Below, one piece after another: positions 1 to 4,889 of a DNA stretch of 5,616 bases. Made by a program: the position numbers and the translations under genes. The stretch covers positions 1 through 5,616 of the forward strand of contig JACCSL010000652.1 in NCBI GenBank assembly GCA_013812995.1, written 5' to 3'. Position 1 is the stretch's first letter. Every line of letters starts with the position of its first letter. The notes beneath the pieces are model-generated. The model ran no database searches. It saw only the letters and a list, made by a program, of their open reading frames with translations, and was not told the origin of the DNA. Source of the stretch: Ardenticatenales bacterium (lineage in GTDB: Bacteria > Chloroflexota > Anaerolineae > Ardenticatenales > Ardenticatenaceae).

Positions 1-201
1 CCGCCTTTCCAGTGCGCCCGACCCCGAGCCGTGCTGTTCCTCCTTGTCCCAACGTCCTCAGCCTCCGCGTTTTTCGTCTGTTTCGACCACCGTTTATGCG
101 GCGGCTTAGTTTTGTCAGTCAGTCAGGGTATGGAAGATTGGAAAGCATGCCATGCGCGCCCTCTCCCCCACGTCGCTTCGCTCATACCCAGAGGGAACCC
201 A

Positions 202-225
202 CCCTCTCCCGAAATCGGGAGAGGG
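202..225. repeat. Near-perfect hairpin, REP-like unit 1
   Basis: CCCTCTCCCG (202-211) pairs perfectly with CGGGAGAGGG (216-225) around an AAAT loop, giving a 10-bp stem. The A and T at the loop edges could add an eleventh pair. It is one of two complete units inside the composite element. No T-run follows on either strand, which argues against a simple rho-independent terminator. Confidence 0.8.
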
Positions 226-241
226 GCACGAAAAGGGTCTT

Positions 242-269
242 CCCCCTCTCCTGACGTCGGGAGAGGGGG
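242..269. repeat. Near-perfect hairpin, REP-like unit 2
   Basis: CCCCCTCTCC (242-251) pairs with GGAGAGGGGG (260-269). Only one T-G wobble (252/259) interrupts a palindrome that runs through the centre, where GACGTC (253-258) is self-complementary. The arms match those of unit 1 but the centre differs. That fits a family of repeats with conserved arms and variable cores, rather than a plain tandem duplication. Confidence 0.8.
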
Positions 270-340
270 CGGCCGCAGGCCGGGGGAGAGGGCCACCACG
301 CAGAGCCACCCCTCAACCACAAATTCCATCAGAACCAGAC

Positions 341-386
341 ACGTAAGACGGCACTAATGAAGCACTTACGTTTTACGTCTTACGTT
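341..386. repeat. Heptamer tract (TTACGTY x3) with a 10-bp inverted repeat
   Basis: Three tandem heptamers, TTACGTT (366-372), TTACGTC (373-379) and TTACGTT (380-386), lie about 36 bp before the kinase start. ACGTAAGACG (341-350) is the exact reverse complement of CGTCTTACGT (376-385). Its first seven bases can also pair with CTTACGT (365-371), so two mutually exclusive hairpins are possible. The tract could be a short heptanucleotide repeat of the kind known from some bacterial genomes, or an operator or leader structure for the kinase gene. No convincing -35/-10 pair is visible here. Confidence 0.6.
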
Positions 387-411
387 CTATGCTCATCTTC
401 CGCAATTCAAC

Positions 412-415
412 AGGA
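412..415 (+). promoter_or_regulatory. Ribosome binding site that decides the kinase start
   Basis: AGGA lies 7 nt before the ATG at 423. An in-frame ATG at 357 would add 22 residues, but those codons run through the heptamer repeat tract and give no recognisable protein, so 423 is the better start. Confidence 0.6.
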
Positions 416-422
416 CTCCGCC

Positions 423-1343
423 ATGCCCTCTCTCCCAGACCACTTCACCCGCAGAATCAACGACGTTTTTCAGGAGGCAGGGGCGGCGTGGCTGGCGCGG
501 CTGCCCGCGATTATCGCCGCGTGCGAGCAGCGCTGGGCATTGACCGCTCTGCCAGCTTTTGCAAATCTTTCCTACAACTACGTGGCCCCGGCGCTGGGCG
601 CGGATGGCAGCGAGGTCGTGCTGAAGCTGGGGGTTCCCCATCTCGACTTCTGGCGCGAGATGGAGGTGCTCCGCCTCTACGATGGGCGTGGCATGGTGCG
701 CCTGCTGGACAGCGACCCTGAGCTAGGGGCGATGCTGCTAGAGCGGCTCCAGCCGGGCACCCCGCTCGCGCACCTCGTGGCGGAGGACGACGAGAGGGCG
801 ACGACCATCGCGGCGGAGGTGATGCAGGCACTCTGGCGACCCGCGCCCGCCGGGGCGTCGTTGCCCACGGTGGTAGACTGGGCGGCGGGTATGGGAAAGC
901 TGCGCCGCCACTTCGATGGCGGAACGGGACCGCTGCCCACGCCGCTCGTCGAGCAGGCGGAGCGGCTCTTCGCGGAGTTGCTTTCTTCCCAGGCGGAACC
1001 CGTGATGCTGCATGGCGACCTGCACCATGAAAATATCCTGGCCGCGCAGCGCGAGCCCTGGCTGGCGCTGGACCCCAAGGGTATCCTCGGTGAGCCCGCC
1101 TATGAGGTCGGCGCGCTGCTGCGCAACCCGAGGCCGCAGCTTCTGGCAATGTCCGACCTGCGTCGCCTCTTCGCACGCCGCGTGGATCAACTCGCTGAAG
1201 CATTGGGGGTGGAGCGCGAACGAATCGTTGGCTGGGGCATGGCGCAGGCGGTGCTCTCCGCCTGGTGGAGCATTGAGGACCATGAACCCGGCTGGGAGTT
1301 CGACATCGCCTGCGCCGAGCAGCTGGCCGCGTTGATGAAGTGA
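423..1343 (+). CDS. Aminoglycoside/hydroxyurea phosphotransferase family kinase (APH(6)-like)
   Basis: A 306-residue protein-kinase-like phosphotransferase of the family that includes streptomycin 6-kinases and hydroxyurea kinase, which transfer the ATP gamma-phosphate to a small hydroxylated substrate in the cytoplasm. The N-lobe shows SYNYVAPAL (50-58), the ATP-binding lysine in VVLKLG (K68), acidic residues in the following helix (E79, E81) and the hinge-like LLERLQPGTPL (105-115). The C-lobe carries the catalytic loop HGDLHHENIL (197-206; Asp199 base, Asn204) and the metal-binding DPKG (217-220), followed by GEPAYEVGALLRNP (223-236), typical of this family. Length is normal and all key residues are present, so it should be active. 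The start at 423 is chosen for its AGGA site. The gene stands alone and converges on the downstream reductase gene. The substrate cannot be read from the sequence: in an environmental genome it could be an antibiotic or an unrelated metabolite. Confidence 0.88.
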   Translation: MPSLPDHFTRRINDVFQEAGAAWLARLPAIIAACEQRWALTALPAFANLSYNYVAPALGADGSEVVLKLGVPHLDFWREMEVLRLYDGRGMVRLLDSDPELGAMLLERLQPGTPLAHLVAEDDERATTIAAEVMQALWRPAPAGASLPTVVDWAAGMGKLRRHFDGGTGPLPTPLVEQAERLFAELLSSQAEPVMLHGDLHHENILAAQREPWLALDPKGILGEPAYEVGALLRNPRPQLLAMSDLRRLFARRVDQLAEALGVERERIVGWGMAQAVLSAWWSIEDHEPGWEFDIACAEQLAALMK

Positions 1344-1403
1344 AATTTTGGTCAATGGATGTACGATGTTCGCCAGATCGTCGCAGGGTAGGCGCTGGGT
1401 TAT

Positions 1404-2375
1404 CTAGGATGTCGCCAGCGCGGCCAGCGTTCGCTTGATGCCCTCAGCGACGGAGAGGAGCGGCGCATAGCCCAGGTCGCGCCGCGCCGCGCCAATGTCA
1501 TAGCCCTGCGTGCGGGCGAGGATCAGCGTCGAGTAACGGGTCAGGAGCGGCTCGGTGTTGGTCACAGCGGCGCGCAGCTCCATGACGGTGGCCGCCACGA
1601 GCGCCAGAGGAAGCGGCACACGCCGCAGCTGCGTCGGAAGATTTAATCGCCGCAAAAGCTGGTAGATGACATCCCAGAGGGGTACATGCTCGTCGTTGGT
1701 GATGGTATAGGTCTTGCCGACTGCTTGCTCAGCGTCCAGCGCCAGCAGCAGCGCGTGTACCACGTTGTCCACGTAGGTCAGGTCCACGCGATTGCGCCCA
1801 TCGCCAATCTGCGGCAGGCGGCGCTGGCGGGCTGCGTCGAGCAGGCGCGGCAGGAGCGAGGTATCGCCCGGCCCAAAGATGGCCTTGGGACGAAGAATCA
1901 CCGTCTTGAGGTCGCGCGCGGCGTTCACGCGGTCCTCGCCCAGTTTCTTGGTCAGCGAATAGATGGAGGCAAAGCGGTGTGGATAGGGGGCGTCCTCGGT
2001 CAGATTGTGGTGATCGCGCCCATCGAAGACGACGCTGGGTGAGGAGACATAGATCAGCCGCTGAACGCGGTGGCGGCGACAGCCTGCGATGATGCTATCG
2101 GTGCTGCCCACGTTGGTGGCGTAGAATTCCGCGCGTCGCCCCCAGGGTGCCGAGAGCGCGCCCGCGTGAATCACTGCATCCACATTCTCGCAGGCAGCGA
2201 TGACCGAGGCCCGGTCGCGCAGGTCGGCGCAGAGAAGCATGGCCCCTGCCGCTGTCAGTTCTGCGCCGATGGCTTTGTTTCGTCCTAGCACGCGCACCGC
2301 ATCGCCGCGCGCCAGCAAAGCATGAACGAGGTGGCGTCCCAGAAAGCCCGTGCCGCCCGTTACCAGGAGTCGAAT
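1404..2375 (-). CDS. NAD(P)-dependent 3-beta-HSD/OleD-type reductase (extended SDR), probable ATT start
   Basis: A 323-residue extended short-chain dehydrogenase/reductase of the 3-beta-hydroxysteroid dehydrogenase type. The Rossmann motif GGTGFLG lies at 7-13, the DL of the adenine pocket at 51-52, the serine region YVSSPSVVFDG at 109-119, and the catalytic YxxxK at Tyr139-Lys143. LRPKAIFGPGD (161-171) and YVDNVVHALLLALD (201-214) follow. SSPSVVFDG, PYP, GPGD and TEPLLTRY (274-281) recall OleD-type 2-alkyl-3-ketoalkanoate reductases of long-chain olefin synthesis. No oleA, oleB or oleC is present here, so the substrate is open. Start: codons between the upstream in-frame stop (2417..2415) and the Rossmann motif include no ATG, GTG or TTG. 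The first canonical start, TTG at 2318, would remove GGTGFLG. ATT at 2375 sits where the family has Met and follows AAAGGTGG, so it is the best start. CTG at 2366 is an alternative. Confidence 0.85.
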   Translation of the reverse strand: MRLLVTGGTGFLGRHLVHALLARGDAVRVLGRNKAIGAELTAAGAMLLCADLRDRASVIAACENVDAVIHAGALSAPWGRRAEFYATNVGSTDSIIAGCRRHRVQRLIYVSSPSVVFDGRDHHNLTEDAPYPHRFASIYSLTKKLGEDRVNAARDLKTVILRPKAIFGPGDTSLLPRLLDAARQRRLPQIGDGRNRVDLTYVDNVVHALLLALDAEQAVGKTYTITNDEHVPLWDVIYQLLRRLNLPTQLRRVPLPLALVAATVMELRAAVTNTEPLLTRYSTLILARTQGYDIGAARRDLGYAPLLSVAEGIKRTLAALATS

Positions 2376-2379
2376 GGTT

Positions 2380-2387
2380 CCACCTTT
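2380..2387 (-). promoter_or_regulatory. Ribosome binding site supporting the ATT start
   Basis: AAAGGTGG on the - strand lies 4 nt before the ATT at 2375 (7 nt if AAGG is taken as the core). This is the only Shine-Dalgarno-like match near the expected N-terminus of the reductase, and it decides for ATT over a downstream canonical codon. Confidence 0.55.
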
Positions 2388-2391
2388 CGTT

Positions 2392-2411
2392 GCCCAGAGA
2401 GTAGAATGGGC
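2392..2411. promoter_or_regulatory. Candidate operator: GCCCA-N10-TGGGC in the divergent gene gap
   Basis: Perfect 5-bp arms GCCCA (2392-2396) and TGGGC (2407-2411) flank 10 bases in the 71-bp gap between the divergent reductase and acyl-CoA dehydrogenase-like genes. The arms overlap TAGAAT (2402-2407), a possible -10 element for the + strand gene. I find no good -35 at the right spacing. The position would suit a dimeric regulator acting on both genes, but arms this short can occur by chance. Confidence 0.25.
2402..2407 (+). promoter_or_regulatory. Possible -10 element (TAGAAT) for the acyl-CoA dehydrogenase-like gene
   Basis: TAGAAT matches the TATAAT consensus at five of six bases and would put transcription start near 2414, about 33 nt before the ATG at 2447. 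No recognisable -35 lies 16-18 bp upstream, so this is a weak call. Confidence 0.25.
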
Positions 2412-2446
2412 TTTTCAACTTTAAAGAGTATCAACCTACGGGAGCA

Positions 2447-3652
2447 ATGGCAAGTATGTCACAGACAAACGAGCACGCCCTGACGGACACACCCACAACC
2501 TATCCTCTAGCTCTGGCAGCGCAGATGGCGACCGTGATTGCGCCCCACGCTGCCCGCTATGACCGAAGCGGTGAGTTCGCGGAGGAGAGTATCCGCCTCC
2601 TGCAGCGCAACGGCTACGCGGCGCTGACCGTGCCAAAGGAATATGGCGGTATGGGAGCCGGGCTCTATGAGCTGGTGCGCGCGCAGGAGCGGCTGGCGAT
2701 GGGCGATGCGGCGGTCGCGCTCTCGATTGGCATGTCGCTCCTCAAGCTCGCCCAGCAGGCGGACAAGCAAAGCTGGCCGCTGCCCATCTACGAGAAAGTC
2801 ATGCGGGCGGCGGTAGCGCGAGGCGCGCTGGTCAACGCGGTGGCGAGCGAGCCGCTCATGGGCAGCCCCTCGCGTGGGGGCAAGCCGGAAACCGTCGCGG
2901 TGCCGGAGGGCGATGGCTGGCGCATCAGCGGCCACAAGACCTTCGCCAGCCTCGCGCCCATGCTCGATTTTATCGATGTGCTGGCGACGATCAAGGATGG
3001 AACGGACGATGTGGCACGCTTCATGGTGGAGCGAGGTGAGGGAATTCGCATCAAGGAAAGCTGGGACTCGCTCGCCATGCGCGCCACCGGGAGCCACGAC
3101 ATGATCTTCGAGGGGGCCTGGGCGGGGCCGGGCAGTCTGTTGAGCCGCGCACAGGGCGGGGGCGAGGCCGAGGGCAAGGTCGCGACGGGGGTTCCTATCA
3201 CCAATCCCTACTTCGCGCTGCCCGTGGCGGCGGTCTACCTGGGCGCAGCGGCAGAGGCGCAGCAGGCCGCTGTGACCTTTGCCCGAAACAAGGTTCCGCC
3301 TGCGCTGGGTCGCCCGCTCGCGTTGGTGGAGACGATTCGCGCGACGCTGGCCGAGAACGAGCGCGAGCTGCGTGCGGCGCGGATGATGCTCTACGACACG
3401 GCCCGCCGCGTCGAGGCAGGGCGCGGGGAGATGGACGATGAGCTGCGCCTGGACATCTACGTTGCCAAGCACGCGGCCAGCAACAATGCTATCTCCGTGG
3501 TGGACCGCGCGATGCGCGTCGTCGGGGGGGCGGCGCTGGCACGCGGTGGGGCGCTCGAGCGCGCCTACCGGAACGTGCGCGGGGGTCTCCTCCACCCGCC
3601 CGCCGACGATATCACTAGCCGTGTCCTCGCCGCCTGGGTCTTCGAGCAATGA
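2447..3652 (+). CDS. Acyl-CoA dehydrogenase-fold flavoprotein lacking the usual catalytic Glu
   Basis: A 401-residue protein with the three-part acyl-CoA dehydrogenase layout. The N-terminal helical domain includes GYAALTVPKEYGGMGAG (56-72). The middle beta-domain has VASEPLMGSPSRGG (132-145), WRISGHKTFAS (158-168) and the flavin/substrate-side MRATGSHDMIF (211-221). The C-terminal helical bundle has VVGGAALARGGALERAYR (358-375). Where classical members have the base in a YEGT-type motif, this protein reads LLHPPADD (381-388). That fits the atypical acyl-CoA dehydrogenase-like group, which I recall as including B. subtilis YdbM and being related to flavin monooxygenases such as DszC. Flavin binding is likely, but alpha,beta-dehydrogenation is not assured. 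GGGAG (2440-2444) is 2 nt from the ATG at 2447 and 11 nt from the in-frame ATG at 2456, so either may be the start. It overlaps the DUF4291 gene by 4 bp. Confidence 0.85.
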   Translation: MASMSQTNEHALTDTPTTYPLALAAQMATVIAPHAARYDRSGEFAEESIRLLQRNGYAALTVPKEYGGMGAGLYELVRAQERLAMGDAAVALSIGMSLLKLAQQADKQSWPLPIYEKVMRAAVARGALVNAVASEPLMGSPSRGGKPETVAVPEGDGWRISGHKTFASLAPMLDFIDVLATIKDGTDDVARFMVERGEGIRIKESWDSLAMRATGSHDMIFEGAWAGPGSLLSRAQGGGEAEGKVATGVPITNPYFALPVAAVYLGAAAEAQQAAVTFARNKVPPALGRPLALVETIRATLAENERELRAARMMLYDTARRVEAGRGEMDDELRLDIYVAKHAASNNAISVVDRAMRVVGGAALARGGALERAYRNVRGGLLHPPADDITSRVLAAWVFEQ

Positions 3653-4296
3653 GACTTATCACTGAGTCGTACCTGGAGCAAGTGGCGCGCTGGCCGACAG
3701 AGGGCCGCCGCATCCTCGCCCAGTTCGATGAGGAGGCCGTGGTCGTCTATCAGGCGTATCGTCCCGACATTGGCGAGTACGCCGCGCGGCATGGCACCTT
3801 CGGCGGGCAATTTAGCTTTGCGAGGATGAGCTGGATCAAACCGAACTTTCTCTGGATGATGTACCGCTCCGGCTGGGGACAGAAGGAAAATCAGGAGGTG
3901 ACCCTTGCTATCTGGCTGAAGCGCGCCGCCTTCGACGCTCTCCTGCGCGAGGCGGTCTACTCCAGCTACCAGCCCGAGGTATATCCGAGCCAGGAGGCCT
4001 GGGCGGAGGCCGTCGCCGCCTCCGAGGTCCGTCTTCAGTGGGATCCCGACCACGATCCCTCCGGGGCAAAGATGGTGCGCCGAGCGATCCAGCTGGGGCT
4101 GCGCGGCGAGAGCCTGGCGCGCTACGCCCGCGAGTGGATTCTCGCTATCGAGGACATCTCCGAGTTCGTGCGCGAGCAGCGGCCCCACGCGCGCGCTCCC
4201 TATACTCATCTCCTCACGCCACGCGAGGAAGCCTACCCGGTTGAGGATCCAACGGTATCGCGTCGTTTGGGGATATCCGCTCATATGCTAGGATGA
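3649..4296 (+). CDS. DUF4291 family protein
   Basis: A 215-residue soluble protein recognised as DUF4291 by the strings VVVYQAYRPDIGEYAARHG (31-49), FARMSWIKPNFLWMMYRSGW (57-76), the QE plus LAIWLKR segment (82-92), and VRLQWDPDHDPSGAKMVRRA (127-146) followed by IQLGLRG (147-153). I know of no established biochemical role for the family. No signal peptide or membrane segment is visible. The conserved Arg, Trp, Tyr and Asp-His-Asp residues suggest a ligand-binding or catalytic pocket, which is inference. The ATG lies inside the ATGA that ends the upstream acyl-CoA dehydrogenase-like gene, and there is no good Shine-Dalgarno of its own, so it is probably made by translational coupling. The start is fixed by this overlap and by the complete family N-terminus. 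It converges on the DUF402 gene with only 16 bp between stops. Confidence 0.88.
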   Translation: MRLITESYLEQVARWPTEGRRILAQFDEEAVVVYQAYRPDIGEYAARHGTFGGQFSFARMSWIKPNFLWMMYRSGWGQKENQEVTLAIWLKRAAFDALLREAVYSSYQPEVYPSQEAWAEAVAASEVRLQWDPDHDPSGAKMVRRAIQLGLRGESLARYAREWILAIEDISEFVREQRPHARAPYTHLLTPREEAYPVEDPTVSRRLGISAHMLG

Positions 4297-4312
4297 CTTC
4301 ACCTGGATCGTC

Positions 4313-4840
4313 TCAGAGTAGCAACGGCTGCCAGCGCGCCAGCTCCTGCTCCAAGCGCAGCGTGCTGGGATCCTCCCCGAAGCGCCAGCCGCCATGCTGC
4401 ATGAGTCCGCGCACCTCCTGGGCGCTCTCCCGTGCCTGCTGGATCAGGGTCTGGGGATAGGCCATCTGGACAGCGTGGCGCTCGAACTCATCGGCGTCGG
4501 CGATGCGCACCCCGTGCTCGCGGTGCCAGATCACATCCAGGTCCAGATCCTGGTAGCGCAGGACGCCATTTTCCAGGCGTGGCGGCGTGATAACGTTGCA
4601 GTACCATTCGAGCCACTGGCCGTGGTCATCGAAGAGGAGCAGGGCATCCCACCATTGCTCGCGCCAGTGCCAGCGCAGGAGTGGATGGTTGTTCAGCCAG
4701 GTCCCCTTATGGGAAGTTACAGGTTGGTGACGAGGGTGGAAGGTAAGCCAGCCCCACTCTGTCTCTTCCAACAGGTGGGCCTCATAGCGCCAGTGGAGAG
4801 AGTTGTCATATTTCGTTGAGAGAATTGTAATCGTTTTCAT
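4313..4840 (-). CDS. DUF402 family nucleotide phosphatase-like protein (FomD/Ntdp type)
   Basis: A 175-residue protein with the DUF402 signature: LLLFDDHGQWLEWYCNVITP (67-86), GVLRYQDLDLDVIW (92-105) and the acidic DADEFERH (115-122). Characterised members are staphylococcal Ntdp, a nucleoside tri-/diphosphate phosphatase, and FomD, which hydrolyses a cytidylyl intermediate in fosfomycin synthesis. Both use a metal site built from the Asp-rich DLDLD and DxDE motifs, and here Tyr80, Asn82, Asp98, Asp100, Asp102, Asp115 and Glu118 are available. The N-terminal half is Trp-rich and the last 45 residues are mostly helical. The substrate is unknown. ATG at 4840 is chosen because it begins MKTITILSTKYD and lies at leaderless distance from a TAGAAT box. 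A GTG at 4846 would add two residues. The gene follows the YbbR-repeat gene by about 50 bp on the same strand, so co-transcription is possible. Confidence 0.85.
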   Translation of the reverse strand: MKTITILSTKYDNSLHWRYEAHLLEETEWGWLTFHPRHQPVTSHKGTWLNNHPLLRWHWREQWWDALLLFDDHGQWLEWYCNVITPPRLENGVLRYQDLDLDVIWHREHGVRIADADEFERHAVQMAYPQTLIQQARESAQEVRGLMQHGGWRFGEDPSTLRLEQELARWQPLLL

Positions 4841-4846
4841 CCGCAC

Positions 4847-4852
4847 ATTCTA
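4847..4852 (-). promoter_or_regulatory. Probable -10 element (TAGAAT), leaderless start of the DUF402 gene
   Basis: On the - strand TAGAAT (five of six consensus bases) is followed by GTGCGG and then the ATG at 4840, so transcription would begin at or next to the A of the start codon. No Shine-Dalgarno lies in front of the ATG, which fits a leaderless message. The -35 region (near 4870-4875, TTCGTT) is poor. Confidence 0.4.
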
Positions 4853-4889
4853 GCACGGGCCGGGGACAGAACGAAGAGAAAAAAGAGCT

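Larger units (their letters stand above)
158..293. repeat. Composite REP-like palindromic element (CCCTCTCCC family)
   Basis: The outer arms GCCCTCTCCCCC (158-169) and GGGGGAGAGGGC (282-293) are a perfect 12-bp inverted repeat. Between them lie two further hairpins built from the same CCCTCTCC core (202-225 and 242-269) and a small GGCC-GCA-GGCC hairpin (271-281). The core occurs three times in each orientation within about 135 bp. Related CCCTCTCCC/GGGAGAGGG palindromes are, from general knowledge, scattered between genes in several GC-rich bacterial groups, including Chloroflexota. No transposase or target-site duplication is visible, so this is probably a non-autonomous intergenic repeat. 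It has no T-tract typical of an intrinsic terminator. Confidence 0.75.
1..340. other. Non-coding, repeat-bearing intergenic stretch
   Basis: No convincing gene lies here. Frame 1 on the + strand stays open from the left edge to a TAA just before 357, but its translation is Pro/Arg/Gly-rich, matches no family I recognise, and runs straight through DNA palindromes, so it looks like a GC-rich by-product. On the - strand a strong AAGGAGG sits at 45..39, but no ATG, GTG or TTG follows it at a usable distance before the edge, so it cannot be tied to a gene. A short run of GTCA units occurs at 114-126. The main content is the composite palindromic element at 158-293. Confidence 0.6.

Noticed and set aside
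39..45. Strong AAGGAGG on the - strand near the left edge, suggesting a gene leaving the window to the left
   Set aside because: No ATG, GTG or TTG follows at a workable distance in the remaining 38 bases, so no start can be supported.
158..293. CRISPR array or insertion sequence
   Set aside because: The repeats are palindromes of unequal length without regular unique spacers, and there is no transposase or cas gene nearby.
1..357. Open + strand frame from the left edge to a TAA at about 357
   Set aside because: It reads through the palindromic repeats, gives a Pro/Arg/Gly-rich product with no family resemblance, and lacks a ribosome site. GC-rich DNA often stays open by chance.
357..422. 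Upstream in-frame ATG at 357 as the start of the kinase
   Set aside because: The 22 extra codons come from the heptamer tract and inverted repeat, there is no ribosome site, and ATG 423 has AGGA 7 nt ahead and begins at the usual family length.
511..1203. Long - strand frame (about 230 codons) opposite the kinase gene
   Set aside because: Its product is Arg/Pro/Ala-rich and non-family-like, while the + strand encodes complete kinase motifs over the same DNA.
1344..1403. Possible terminator between the convergent kinase and reductase genes (ACGAT 1363-1367 / ATCGT 1377-1381)
   Set aside because: The stem is only 5 bp with a 9-nt loop and has no T-tract on either strand.
1404..2318. TTG at 2318 as the reductase start
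   Set aside because: It would remove the GGTGFLG nucleotide-binding motif, which is encoded intact in the same frame just upstream.
2507..3649. Long - strand frame (about 380 codons) opposite the acyl-CoA dehydrogenase-like gene
   Set aside because: It is Arg/His-rich with no recognisable domain. It arises from the strong GC codon bias of the + strand gene, whose domains are clear.
3565..4284. Long - strand frame (about 239 codons) opposite the DUF4291 gene
   Set aside because: It has no domain resemblance, whereas the + strand carries all the DUF4291 motifs and a coupled start.
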